Assembly: GCA_017529865.1 (NCBI GenBank)
Contig: JAFXNA010000041.1
Coordinates: forward strand, 1 to 49,196
Reading direction: 5' to 3'
Length of the DNA stretch: 49,196 nt
DNA from: Bacteroidaceae bacterium
GTDB taxonomy: Bacteria; Bacteroidota; Bacteroidia; Bacteroidales; Bacteroidaceae
Shown: one piece after another, positions 32,822 to 40,611 of the stretch
How positions within the stretch are numbered: position 1 is the first letter of the stretch
How the letters are laid out: each line of letters starts with the position of its first letter
Translations under genes and position numbers: made by a program
Notes under the pieces: model-generated
Seen by the model: the letters and a program-made list of their open reading frames with translations, nothing else
Database searches by the model: none
Told to the model about the DNA's origin: nothing

Positions 32822-34588
32822 TCATCCTGCCAGTTGTTCCCATTCGGTCATCGCCGCATCGAGTTGCTGTTGCAACTGCGAATACTTCTCCACCAACTGC
32901 ATATCATTCTTCTCTGCAAGCGAGGCTTCCACCTCTGCAATTTCACTCTCCAACTTCTCTATCTTATCCTCACAGGCTCTCAATGCCTTTTCTGCTTTTG
33001 CTTTTGCTTTCGCCACAGCTTTCTGCTGCTCATAATTCTGTTTGGTGTCTGTTACAGGAACTTCTGCTTTGACCTCTTTCTTCTTGGCTGTCTGTTGTTC
33101 TGCAGCCTTTTCCCGACGCAGACTGATAGCACTCTTTTCGATAGGTTCGAACACCTTCTGGTCCTGAAACATATACACCTTGTCCACCAATCCGTCAAGA
33201 AAAGCACGGTCGTGACTCACGATAATCGCTGTTCCGTCAAAGTCACGGATGGCATTCTTCAGCACATCTTTCGACTGCATATCCAAATGGTTGGTCGGCT
33301 CGTCGAGGATGAGCAAGTTCACAGGTTGCAACAGCAACTGAATCATCGCCAGTCGGCTTCGCTCACCACCTGAAAGCACCTTCACAAACTTATCGCTTTC
33401 TTCCCCACCAAACATAAAGGCTCCTAACAGGTCTCTTACTTTCGTACGCATATCCCCTGTTGCCACACGGTCTATCGTATCGAACACCGTGATACTGCCA
33501 TCGAGCAGTTGTGCCTGGTTCTGTGCGAAATAGCCTATCTGCACATTATGTCCTATCTTGAGGTTTCCCTCGAATGGAATTTCACCCATGATACATTTCA
33601 CCAGCGTGGATTTTCCTTCACCGTTGTTACCCATGAAGGCAACCTTCTCGCCTCGCTTGATGGTGAGGTTCACATGCTGGAATATCAGATGCTCTCCGTA
33701 TGCTTTCGCCACCTCGTCACAGATAACCGGGTAGTCACCACTACGCTGACAGGGCGGGAATTTCAATCTTAACATCTTTGTGTCCACCTCGTCAATCTCA
33801 ATCGGGACAATCTTCTCCAACTGCTTCAGGCGACTCTGCACCTGATTCGACTTGGTGGGTTTATAGCGGAATCGCTCCACGAAGTCCTTGATGTCAGCAA
33901 TCTCTTTCTGCTGATTCTCGTAGGCTCGTATCTGCTGTTCGCGTCGTTCGTCTCTCAACTTCACATATTCATCATATTTCACCTTGTAGTCATTGATCTT
34001 GCCACAAGTAATCTCAATCGTCCGATTGGTGATATTGTTGATAAAGGCACGGTCGTGGCTCACCAGCATCACTGCCTTGGCACTATTCTGTATAAACTGC
34101 TCCAGCCACTGAATACTACCGATATCCAAGTGGTTCGTAGGCTCGTCAAGCAAGAGCAAATCGGGTTTCTGCAACAGAATCTTTGCCAACTCAATACGCA
34201 TTCGCCAACCACCCGAAAACTCACTCGTAGGGCGCGTGAAGTCTTCTCTGCGGAATCCCAGACCAATCAAGGTCTTGTCCATCTCGGCTTTCATCGTCCA
34301 CTCCTCCACATGCATTCCTCTGAACGCCAGTGCAGTCTCGGCTTCCAACGTGCGGGTATCGTTCACCTCCATCACCTGCGGCAGATAACCTACCGTCATC
34401 TCTCTCGGACGGGCCACCACCCCACTTGTGGGCTGTTGCAGACCGGCGATAATCTTCAGTAGGGTCGATTTCCCTGCACCGTTCTTACCCACCAAGGCTA
34501 TGCGGTCGCGAGGATTGATCACGAAACCGATCTCCTGAAACAGAGGTTTGGCACTGAATTCAACACTCAGATTCTCTATCGATACCAT
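32822..34588 (-). CDS. ABC-F family ATPase
   Basis: 588 aa, two ATP-binding cassettes and no membrane segments. First cassette: Walker A LVGKNGAGKST (34-42), signature TSEFSGGWRMRIELAKILL, Walker B LLLLDEPTNHLD. Inter-cassette linker with QQKEIADIKDFVERFRYKPT. Second cassette: Walker A FMGNNGEGKST, signature LSGGERSRLAMIQLLL, Walker B LLILDEPTNHLD. The last 100 residues are a charged coiled coil (AKAKAEKALRACEDKIEKLE). ABC-F proteins act on the ribosome; this is of the Uup/ABCF3-like general type. Function in this organism unknown, resistance role not indicated. Confidence 0.93.
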   Translation of the reverse strand: MVSIENLSVEFSAKPLFQEIGFVINPRDRIALVGKNGAGKSTLLKIIAGLQQPTSGVVARPREMTVGYLPQVMEVNDTRTLEAETALAFRGMHVEEWTMKAEMDKTLIGLGFRREDFTRPTSEFSGGWRMRIELAKILLQKPDLLLLDEPTNHLDIGSIQWLEQFIQNSAKAVMLVSHDRAFINNITNRTIEITCGKINDYKVKYDEYVKLRDERREQQIRAYENQQKEIADIKDFVERFRYKPTKSNQVQSRLKQLEKIVPIEIDEVDTKMLRLKFPPCQRSGDYPVICDEVAKAYGEHLIFQHVNLTIKRGEKVAFMGNNGEGKSTLVKCIMGEIPFEGNLKIGHNVQIGYFAQNQAQLLDGSITVFDTIDRVATGDMRTKVRDLLGAFMFGGEESDKFVKVLSGGERSRLAMIQLLLQPVNLLILDEPTNHLDMQSKDVLKNAIRDFDGTAIIVSHDRAFLDGLVDKVYMFQDQKVFEPIEKSAISLRREKAAEQQTAKKKEVKAEVPVTDTKQNYEQQKAVAKAKAKAEKALRACEDKIEKLESEIAEVEASLAEKNDMQLVEKYSQLQQQLDAAMTEWEQLAG

Positions 34589-34613
34589 TTTCTTTTATTT
34601 CCTTTCTTCAACT

Positions 34614-34647
34614 CTAGCATCTAAAGTCTAAAGCCTAACATCTAATG
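34614..34647. repeat. TTAG-rich spacer repeat containing the tatC stop codon
   Basis: Plus-strand CTAGCATCTAAAGTCTAAAG then CCTAACATCTAATG. Read on the minus strand it gives CATTAG at its start: the last tatC codon (His) and its TAG stop. It is identical at 32 of 34 positions to 39439-39472. Confidence 0.88.
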
Positions 34648-35442
34648 TCTATTCGTCACCTTCACAATCAGAATACTCAGTTCGTAGAGCATCCACATCG
34701 GGATGGAAACCAACATCAGAGTGAACGCATCCGATGTAGGAGTGATAATCGCAGCGAGTATCAGGATTCCCACAATCACGTGTTTCCTGTAGCGCGTCAT
34801 ATATGTATGCTTCAGCAACCGCATCCTCGCCAATATCCAACTCATCACCGGCATCTCGAAGATGACACCCAATACCAACGTTAGGGCCACGAGGATCGAT
34901 ATATACGACTCCAGCGTGATGGTGTTCTCTACATAATCCGCTACCTGATACGTTCCTAAGAACCTGAACGTGAAGGGGAAGATGATGAAATAGCTGAACA
35001 GAACACCCATCATGAACATCACATAGCTGCCACATACCAAGTGGACAGCATACTTGCGTTCGTTCTCATACAGGGCTGGCGACACGAACCTGAATATCTC
35101 ATAGATGACATACGGCGATGCTGCTATCAGTCCTGCATAGATAGCCACTTTCATGTGGATGATAAACTGTTGGGCCAACTCGGTATTGATGAGCGACACA
35201 TGGAAGTCCGTTGCCGTCTCTGTCACCTCACTGCCTACCAGCGCAGCAAACCACACCTCTACCCTACTGAACAACTGATAGGTGATGAAGTCACCGTCTT
35301 GAGGTCCTAACACCACAGCAAACAGCGGTTCCTTGAAACAGAACGCCAAGACACCCAATGCTAACGTCACAACAGCGATTCGGATAATCACGCTGCGCAA
35401 CGCATCCAAGTGATCCCAGAATGTTACAGGTTCGCTACTCAC
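34642..35442 (-). CDS. tatC: Twin-arginine translocase subunit TatC
   Basis: 266 aa from GTG 35442. Six transmembrane helices. Signatures: MSSEPVTFWDHLDALRSVII (conserved H-L-x-x-L-R), FVSPALYENERKYAVHLV (F-x-x-P-x-L), and FEMPVMSWILARM. It recognises twin-arginine signals and moves folded proteins across the inner membrane. Encoded 35 bases after tatA; no tatB, as is usual in this phylum. The two genes upstream in the operon encode twin-arginine proteins. The last His codon and stop are within a dispersed repeat. Confidence 0.96.
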   Translation of the reverse strand: MSSEPVTFWDHLDALRSVIIRIAVVTLALGVLAFCFKEPLFAVVLGPQDGDFITYQLFSRVEVWFAALVGSEVTETATDFHVSLINTELAQQFIIHMKVAIYAGLIAASPYVIYEIFRFVSPALYENERKYAVHLVCGSYVMFMMGVLFSYFIIFPFTFRFLGTYQVADYVENTITLESYISILVALTLVLGVIFEMPVMSWILARMRLLKHTYMTRYRKHVIVGILILAAIITPTSDAFTLMLVSIPMWMLYELSILIVKVTNRH

Positions 35443-35493
35443 GTTCTCTTCACTCTTTACGCTTCACGCTTCACACCCTACTCTTCTCTCTTC
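35443..35493. repeat. GTGAAGCGTGAAGCGTAAAGAGTGAAGAG repeat between tatA and tatC
   Basis: On the minus strand, GTGAAGCGTGAAGCG is followed by TAAAGAGTGAAGAG, with AGAAGAGAGAAGAG just before. It encodes the end of TatA (GEKREE) and fills the spacer up to the tatC GTG. CGTAAAGAGTGAAGAG is also at 1104-1120. Confidence 0.8.
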
Positions 35494-35702
35494 TCACCCT
35501 TGGGGGAGTCAGAGGGGGCATCACTCTTCACCTCTTCCGTCGGATCTACTTCCTTCATACCTTCCTTGAACGAACGGACTCCCTTTCCAAGTCCCTTCAT
35601 CAACTCCGGAATCTTCTTTCCACCAAAAAACAACAGCACAATCAGTGCGATAATCAGGATTTCCTGCAATCCAAACGTTCCGAACAATAATGGTTGAATC
35701 AT
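35478..35702 (-). CDS. tatA: Twin-arginine translocase subunit TatA/E
   Basis: 74 aa from ATG 35702 (a longer frame to 35777 is repeat-derived). One transmembrane helix [20 protein letters not shown], the hinge [20 protein letters not shown] amphipathic helix, then a short tail. The last 15-20 residues ([15 protein letters not shown]) are encoded by two dispersed repeats and are unlikely to be conserved. Forms the export pore with TatC. Confidence 0.95.
   Translation of the reverse strand: MIQPLLFGTFGLQEILIIALIVLLFFGGKKIPELMKGLGKGVRSFKEGMKEVDPTEEVKSDAPSDSPKGEKREE
35494..35532. repeat. GC-rich palindromic repeat inside the 3' end of tatA
   Basis: Minus-strand GATGCCCCCTCTGACTCCCC then CAAGGGTGAG: the same GCCCCCTCTxACTCCCCC...GGG family as 455-528 and 48585-48622. 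It encodes [11 protein letters not shown]. Confidence 0.8.
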
Positions 35703-35720
35703 ATATCTTATCAATTTAGT

Positions 35721-35883
35721 AGTTATCGCTTTGCTCGAAGTTATTGAAGTTATTGAAGTTATCGCTGCGCTCGACAAATGAATGCTGATGTTTGCATGCT
35801 TTGGTATCGTCGGAGTGAAGAGCTTAGCTCAAGCGGTAACTCCGAGGCCAAAGGCCGTTAACTTCGCTAACTTCATTAACTCC
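35721..35883. repeat. Large imperfect inverted repeat in the spacer upstream of tatA, copy 1
   Basis: About 160 bases with GAAGTTATCGCT(T/G)CGCTCGA at one end and CGTTAACTTCGCTAACTTCA then TTAACTCC at the other, so the ends (GAAGTTA/TAACTTC) are complementary. A GAGGCC..AGGCCG core is inside. Copy 2 is at 37313-37443. Confidence 0.78.
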
Positions 35884-35885
35884 TT

Positions 35886-35924
35886 TCTTACATTTTTACA
35901 TTTTATAATTTTTACATTTTATTA
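35886..35924. repeat. ACATTTTTACATTTTATAATTTTT spacer repeat, copy 2
   Basis: ACATTTTTACATTTTATAAT then TTTTACATTTT, directly after the stop codon of the aldo/keto reductase gene. Compare 32770-32815. Confidence 0.75.
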
Positions 35925-37301
35925 TCAAAGCTCCAGTCCTTGCTTCAGTTTCTCCACATACTCATCTATCTTGTGCATCTCCGTCGGAATCTCAATCTTC
36001 TGCGGACAGTGTTCCAGACAACGGCAGCATTCGATACAGTGGTTGGCCTGACGCAACTTCGGCACACTACGGTCGTATCCGACGAGGAAAGCCCTACGCA
36101 GTTTCGCATACTCAGGATCTTGGGTCGATGAAGGCATCAAGCCCTCATTGATACATTTGTTGTAATGGGCGAAGATACCTGGGATGTCCAATCCATACGG
36201 ACAAGGCATACAATACTGACAACCCGTACAAGGGATGGTTGAGTCGTGCAGAATCTCGTTCGCCACATCATTCTCCAGATAGCTACGCTCCTCCTCCGTC
36301 AACGGTTTCAGCGGACAATACGAATGCAGGTTGTCCACCAAGTGCTCCATATAGGTCATACCGCTCAAGGCAGTCAGCACGTTCGGATACGAACTGCAAT
36401 ACCTGAATGCCCACGAGGCAGCTGTTCTGTCCGGCTCCTTCGCTTTCATCATACGCAGCACATTGCCGTTCACTTTCGACAGACGTCCACCCAGCAGCGG
36501 TTCCATAATCACCACAGGGATATCGCGTTTCGTCAGTTCGTCGTACAGGTAGTTGGCATCCACGTTGAACGAGTTCATCTCGTTCGCATGATACCAGTCC
36601 AGATAGTTCATCTGAATCTGCACGAAATCCCAATGGATCTCATCGTGAAGGGCCATCATCTCGTCGAATACCGACTGCTGACCGTGGAACGAGAATCCGA
36701 GGTTCCTCACTCTTCCGGCCTCACGTTCTTTCATCAGGTAATCCAGGATGCCCGTATCCACAAACCGCGTCTGGTATTCCTCCATACTGCCACCGATGGC
36801 GTGCAGCAACATATAGTCGATATAGTCGGTCTGAAGTTCCTTCAGCGAGTTCTCATACATCGCAATCGAAGCCTCCTTCGTCTGGGTGTCGGGCGAGAAG
36901 TTCGACATCTTCGTAGCGATGAAGTACGACTCACGCGGATGACGGCTCAGGGCGATACCCGTTGCACGTTCCGACATCCCCTGACAATAGACAGGAGAGG
37001 TATCGAAGTAGTTCACACCATACTCCAGTGCGGTATCCACCAGTTCATTGATGCGCTCCTGATCCATCTCTTCCTTACCGTCCGCACCTTTCTTTGTCGG
37101 CCAGCGCATACAGCCATAACCCAGTATCGACACCTTGTCGCCACTGTTATGATTCTCTCTCAGGGTCATCTGCCCCTTGGGAACATCCGACAGCGAAACA
37201 CCAGCCTCACCTTTAGGGCCACCCTTGCAGCCCACTACGGCAGCAGTACCGACAGCAGCACCACCAAGTCCCAGTTTCTTTATGAATTCACGTCTATCCA
37301 T
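35925..37301 (-). CDS. Tat-exported aldo/keto reductase with C-terminal ferredoxin domain
   Basis: 458 aa. Twin-arginine signal MDRREFIKKLGLGGAAVGTA followed by AVVGC, a lipobox, so probably a Tat-exported lipoprotein. Residues about 45-330 are an aldo/keto reductase barrel (ILGYGCMRWPTKK, YGVNYFDTSPVYCQGMSE, DYIDYMLLHAIGG). C-terminal region has two FeS motifs: CTGCQYCMPCPYGLDIP and CIECCRCLEHCP. This family is common in anaerobes; substrate unknown. The tat genes lie directly downstream in the same direction, and the polyferredoxin gene upstream, so a joint redox unit is likely. Confidence 0.9.
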   Translation of the reverse strand: MDRREFIKKLGLGGAAVGTAAVVGCKGGPKGEAGVSLSDVPKGQMTLRENHNSGDKVSILGYGCMRWPTKKGADGKEEMDQERINELVDTALEYGVNYFDTSPVYCQGMSERATGIALSRHPRESYFIATKMSNFSPDTQTKEASIAMYENSLKELQTDYIDYMLLHAIGGSMEEYQTRFVDTGILDYLMKEREAGRVRNLGFSFHGQQSVFDEMMALHDEIHWDFVQIQMNYLDWYHANEMNSFNVDANYLYDELTKRDIPVVIMEPLLGGRLSKVNGNVLRMMKAKEPDRTAASWAFRYCSSYPNVLTALSGMTYMEHLVDNLHSYCPLKPLTEEERSYLENDVANEILHDSTIPCTGCQYCMPCPYGLDIPGIFAHYNKCINEGLMPSSTQDPEYAKLRRAFLVGYDRSVPKLRQANHCIECCRCLEHCPQKIEIPTEMHKIDEYVEKLKQGLEL

Positions 37302-37312
37302 TTCTTTTCAAT

Positions 37313-37443
37313 GTTGAAGTTATCGCTTCGCTCGAAGTTATCGCCTTCGGCTCGACGAATGACTGCGAATGTTTACACCCGCGAACTATTGTCGTTAACT
37401 CCGAGGCCGTTAGGCCGCTAACTTCGCTAACTCCGTTAACTCC
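37313..37443. repeat. Large imperfect inverted repeat, copy 2
   Basis: GTTGAAGTTATCGCTTCGCT...GTTAACTCCGAGGCCGTTAG...CTAACTTCGCTAACTCCG, in the spacer between the polyferredoxin and aldo/keto reductase genes. Shares both ends and the GAGGCC core with copy 1; the middle differs. Confidence 0.78.
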
Positions 37444-37448
37444 TTTTT

Positions 37449-38933
37449 CTACACACTTCCATGCACTTCATGTCCCTCCACATAAATCGCAGCGAACGGA
37501 CGAGCGGGACACAAATGCTCGCATGTTCCACAGCCGATACATTTCTCTTCGTCCACCACAGGCGCATACACGCTCTTACCTTCATACTCCACAGTTGTCA
37601 TCATCACCGCTCCGGTAGGACATTTCGTCGCACACAATCCGCAACCATCATCAGTCGTTACAGCCACACAGTTCTTTCTCACCAGCACCGCATGACCCAC
37701 CTTGATGGCTGTCTTCTCCTCCTTCGTAATCGGACGGATGGCACCTGTCGGACACACATCGCCACAGGCCGTACACTCAGGACGGCAGTAGCCACGCTCG
37801 AACGACATCTCTGGTTGCATCAAGTGCATCAGGTCGGTCGATGGACGCAGCACGTCGTTCGGACACTTCGACACACACAGCTGACAACCCGTACAATGGT
37901 CCTCCAAGTTCTTGATGCTCAAGGCACCAGGAGGCACCACCTTCGTCTTGCGCTCCGGCACCTGCTTGTCCTCAATCACAGCCAATCCGCCATCCACCTT
38001 CTTGGCCTGAGCCTCCAAAGCCACAGCACCCAGCGTCACAGCAGTCGTCGCCAAGAATTCACGACGAGCGTTGTCAGGCGCTGGCCCATTGGCCTTTTTC
38101 GTCTCATTGGCCCCATGAGGTCTCCTTGGCCCATAGCTCAGCGCTTCTTTCTTGCACTTTCCGATGCAGTCGAAGCAATCTACACAGCGGCTATAATCCA
38201 CCTTCATATTCTTGAAGTCGATGCACGAAGCCTTACAGTTCTTCGCACACAGACCACACTTGATACATTTATCTTCATCGATACGGATCTTGAGCAATGA
38301 GAAACGCGATACGAATCCCAGCACCGTTCCCACCGGACAGATCGTGTTGCAATACGTGCGGCCACCGCGCCATGCAAGGACGAACAGCACCACCACCGTC
38401 ACCACAGCGATGATCAGCACAGGCAGCGATTTCAACCACACATCCACGCTGTAGAACGCATAACTGTCAGCCCTCTCGGCCATCATCGCCAGCAAGTTGT
38501 TGCCCCACATCCACAGCGGTTGCAGCAGCGACTGCACAATACGCCCGAAGGCACTATAAGGAGCAATCAGCGTAGCCACTCCAGCCAAACCCAGTACCAT
38601 CAGCACCACGAACACCACCAGCACAGCATACCTCAGCCAGCTCTTGGCCTTCGAGTACGAATAGCGGTTCTTCTTCGCCTTCTTGCCCATCCACGCAAAC
38701 ACATCCTGCAACACACCCAGCGGACAAATCACCGAACAATAGATGCGGCCCAGCACCAGCGTGATAGCCACCAATCCGATGATCACCCCCACGTTCAGCG
38801 CCAGCACAGCAGGCAGAAACTGCAGTTTCGCCATCCAGCCCAACCATGCGTAAGCCGTACCGGTAAAATCCAAAAATAGCCACGTGATCCCAAGCAGGAA
38901 CACCGCAGCTAATATAATCCTTATTTTTCTCAT
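37449..38933 (-). CDS. NapH-like membrane polyferredoxin with an internal twin-arginine segment
   Basis: 494 aa. About four transmembrane helices (residues 5-27, 41-62, 101-123, 170-188) with two NapH-type C-x3-C-P motifs (YCSVICP at 65-71, YCNTICP at 194-200). Two FeS motifs follow at about 223-260 (CIKCGLCAKNC, CVDCFDCIGKC). Then a linker partly encoded by a dispersed repeat, and at 290-308 NARREFLATTAVTLGAVALE, a twin-arginine signal-like segment. The C-terminal part (about 335-494) has four more clusters: CTGCQLCVSKCP, CTACGDVCP, CGLCATKCP, CIGCGTCEHLCP. It looks like a NapH/NapG-type fusion for electron transfer across the inner membrane. The neighbouring genes are tatA, tatC and a Tat-exported reductase. 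Confidence 0.86.
   Translation of the reverse strand: MRKIRIILAAVFLLGITWLFLDFTGTAYAWLGWMAKLQFLPAVLALNVGVIIGLVAITLVLGRIYCSVICPLGVLQDVFAWMGKKAKKNRYSYSKAKSWLRYAVLVVFVVLMVLGLAGVATLIAPYSAFGRIVQSLLQPLWMWGNNLLAMMAERADSYAFYSVDVWLKSLPVLIIAVVTVVVLFVLAWRGGRTYCNTICPVGTVLGFVSRFSLLKIRIDEDKCIKCGLCAKNCKASCIDFKNMKVDYSRCVDCFDCIGKCKKEALSYGPRRPHGANETKKANGPAPDNARREFLATTAVTLGAVALEAQAKKVDGGLAVIEDKQVPERKTKVVPPGALSIKNLEDHCTGCQLCVSKCPNDVLRPSTDLMHLMQPEMSFERGYCRPECTACGDVCPTGAIRPITKEEKTAIKVGHAVLVRKNCVAVTTDDGCGLCATKCPTGAVMMTTVEYEGKSVYAPVVDEEKCIGCGTCEHLCPARPFAAIYVEGHEVHGSV
38083..38137. repeat. GGCCCAT-rich repeat inside the polyferredoxin gene
   Basis: GGCCCATTGGCC, GTCTCATTGGCCCCATGAGG and CCTTGGCCCATAG. It encodes the linker between the cytoplasmic FeS motifs and the twin-arginine segment (residues about 267-285). 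Resembles the CCCAT-rich repeat of metH. Confidence 0.65.
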
Positions 38934-38937
38934 GTTA

Positions 38938-39366
38938 TTATTTCTTTGCCTCTGAGAGGTCCTTACTAGAGACTGCCGTCATATCGCCTGTGACATAGAT
39001 CCTCACAAGGTCTTCCGAGTTGGGTTTTCCGTTGTAGAACACTTGGATGGTCTTCTTCAACTTGCCAGGCAGTTTACCTGTGCCGTCGTAAGTGACCTTG
39101 ATTTCGCCCGAACCACCAGGACTGATAAAATCTTTCGGATAGTCTGCTACGGTACATCCGCACGAGGTATGCACGTATGTGATGGCCAACTTGGCCTTAC
39201 CTACGTTCTTGAACTTAAATACACATGTCTGCACAGGGTTGTCCTGAGAGAAAGTGCCAAAATCAATGGTTGTCTTCTCAAACTTGATGACTGGATATTT
39301 CTTCGCTGTGGCCGACATGGCAAACACACATGCCAGCACCATCATAATTACTTTTACACCTTTCAT
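38938..39366 (-). CDS. DUF1573 exported protein
   Basis: 142 aa. Signal peptide MKGVKVIMMVLACVFAMSATA. The rest is a single Ig-like domain: IKFEKTTIDFGTFSQDNPVQ, FKFKNVGKAKLAITYVHTSC, the conserved SCGCTVADYPK and SPGGSGEIKVTYDG. DUF1573 proteins are common Bacteroidetes periplasmic or surface proteins of unknown role. It ends 4 bases before the polyferredoxin ATG, so the two are co-translated. Confidence 0.92.
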   Translation of the reverse strand: MKGVKVIMMVLACVFAMSATAKKYPVIKFEKTTIDFGTFSQDNPVQTCVFKFKNVGKAKLAITYVHTSCGCTVADYPKDFISPGGSGEIKVTYDGTGKLPGKLKKTIQVFYNGKPNSEDLVRIYVTGDMTAVSSKDLSEAKK

Positions 39367-39438
39367 GATAATTTATTTTATTAATTAATAATGTCTATAT
39401 AGTTTACGGTTTACCGTTTACTGTTTACTGTCTAATGT

Positions 39439-39472
39439 CTAACATCTAAAGTCTAAAGCCTAAAATCTAATG
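39439..39472. repeat. TTAG-rich spacer repeat containing the adenosyltransferase stop codon
   Basis: CTAACATCTAAAGTCTAAAG then CCTAAAATCTAATG; on the minus strand CATTAG is the last codon (His) plus the stop of the adenosyltransferase gene. Two mismatches in 34 relative to 34614-34647. More degenerate units (GTTTACTG) extend to 39405. Confidence 0.88.
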
Positions 39473-40024
39473 CTCTCTCCTCCACACCACATCTTCTGTT
39501 CCTTCGTCTGCATTCAGCTTTCTGGCCAGCACAAACAGATAGTCGCTCAGGCGGTTGAGGTAGGCTGTGACTTGCTCATCCACATCTGCCCCACATTCCA
39601 CCAGACGGAATACACATCGTTCGGCCCTGCGACATACGGTACGGCACACATGGGCCTCTGCTGCTGCACGACAGTCTCCTGGCAGGATGAACAGTCGCAG
39701 GGGCGGAACCATCGTTTCCATACGGTCAATCTCGGCCTCCAACCTTTCGACCATCTCGGCTGTTACGATATTACCCGGACGCACCTCACGTGCTGAGTTG
39801 TCGGTAGCGAGATACCCTCCCACAACAAACAACGTACGCTGCACGTCGGTGAGGTACTCCACATCATGGGCATCGGCACAATATGTGATGAGCAGTCCGA
39901 TGTGCGAATTCAACTCGTCCACCGTGCCATAACTCTCGAGGCGGTCGCAGCATTTCGAGACGCGCTGCCCTCCTACCAACGAGGTCTGACCCCTATCACC
40001 CGTTTTCGTGTAAACCTTACCCAT
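39467..40024 (-). CDS. Cob(I)alamin adenosyltransferase, PduO type
   Basis: 185 aa. Adenosylates cob(I)alamin to coenzyme B12. Signatures: KVYTKTGDRGQTSLVGGQRV (ATP-binding N-terminal loop), RLESYGTVDELNSHIGLL, and the helix with RTVCRRAERCVFRLVE (R-x-x-x-R-R-A-E-R). Length normal for PduO-type enzymes. Starts 1 base before the rpiB stop region, so both are in one operon driven from 40495. Confidence 0.94.
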   Translation of the reverse strand: MGKVYTKTGDRGQTSLVGGQRVSKCCDRLESYGTVDELNSHIGLLITYCADAHDVEYLTDVQRTLFVVGGYLATDNSAREVRPGNIVTAEMVERLEAEIDRMETMVPPLRLFILPGDCRAAAEAHVCRTVCRRAERCVFRLVECGADVDEQVTAYLNRLSDYLFVLARKLNADEGTEDVVWRREH

Positions 40025-40025
40025 C

Positions 40026-40469
40026 CTATTTCTTCACTGGTATGTCATCGATACGCAACTGATGGCGTCCTCCTGCAAATTCTGTGGCGAAGAACTCATC
40101 GAGACACTGGCGACAGGTCTCTTCAGAGATAAAGCGACCTGGAAACACGATGACGTTTGCGTTGTTGTGTTCACGAATCAAGTGAGCAATCTCGGGTTGC
40201 CACACCAATCCGGCACGGATGCCCTGATGTTTGTTGAGCGTCATGCTGATGCCTTCACCACTGCCACACATCGCAATGCCCGGATATACTTCACCTCGCT
40301 CGATTCCTTCAGCCAGCGCATGTCCGTAAGTGGCATAGTTGCAACTCTCCTCGGTGTAGGTACCATAATCCTTGTACGCCCACCCTTTCTCTTCGAGATA
40401 ACGCTTCACAAACTGCTTCAATCCGAAAGCAGCGTGATCACTCGCAATACCAATCGTTTTGATTTCCAT
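40026..40469 (-). CDS. rpiB: Ribose-5-phosphate isomerase B
   Basis: 147 aa from ATG 40469; the longer frame to 40505 runs through the promoter. Interconverts ribose 5-phosphate and ribulose 5-phosphate. Signatures: IGIASDHAAFGLKQFVKRYL, the active-site Cys in GIAMCGSGEGISMTLNKHQG, IRAGLVW and NVIVFPGRFISEE. First gene of the minus operon rpiB-adenosyltransferase-DUF1573-polyferredoxin. Confidence 0.95.
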   Translation of the reverse strand: MEIKTIGIASDHAAFGLKQFVKRYLEEKGWAYKDYGTYTEESCNYATYGHALAEGIERGEVYPGIAMCGSGEGISMTLNKHQGIRAGLVWQPEIAHLIREHNNANVIVFPGRFISEETCRQCLDEFFATEFAGGRHQLRIDDIPVKK

Positions 40470-40494
40470 AATGCTTTTTTCTTGAATTTGCTTG

Positions 40495-40502
40495 CAAATA
40501 TA
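40495..40502 (-). promoter_or_regulatory. -7 box for rpiB
   Basis: Plus-strand CAAATATA is TATATTTG on the minus strand (TAnnTTTG), 26 bases before the rpiB ATG. It is divergent from the flavodoxin promoter at 40567. Confidence 0.7.
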
Positions 40503-40566
40503 CAAATAATTCGGTATTCATCACGCATAATTCATATATTTTAATGCATAATTCAGAATTATTTAC

Positions 40567-40574
40567 TATTTTTG
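40567..40574 (+). promoter_or_regulatory. -7 box for the flavodoxin gene
   Basis: TATTTTTG matches TAnnTTTG, 38 bases before ATG 40612, inside an ATTATGA/ATAATTCA-rich spacer. Confidence 0.65.
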
Positions 40575-40611
40575 CGCCAAATTATACTCCAAACTAATAA
40601 ACAACAAACTT

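Noticed and set aside
36246..37421. Plus-strand frame of 391 codons opposite the Tat-exported reductase
   Set aside because: His/Arg/Gln-rich shadow of a clear gene; no motif or start signal.
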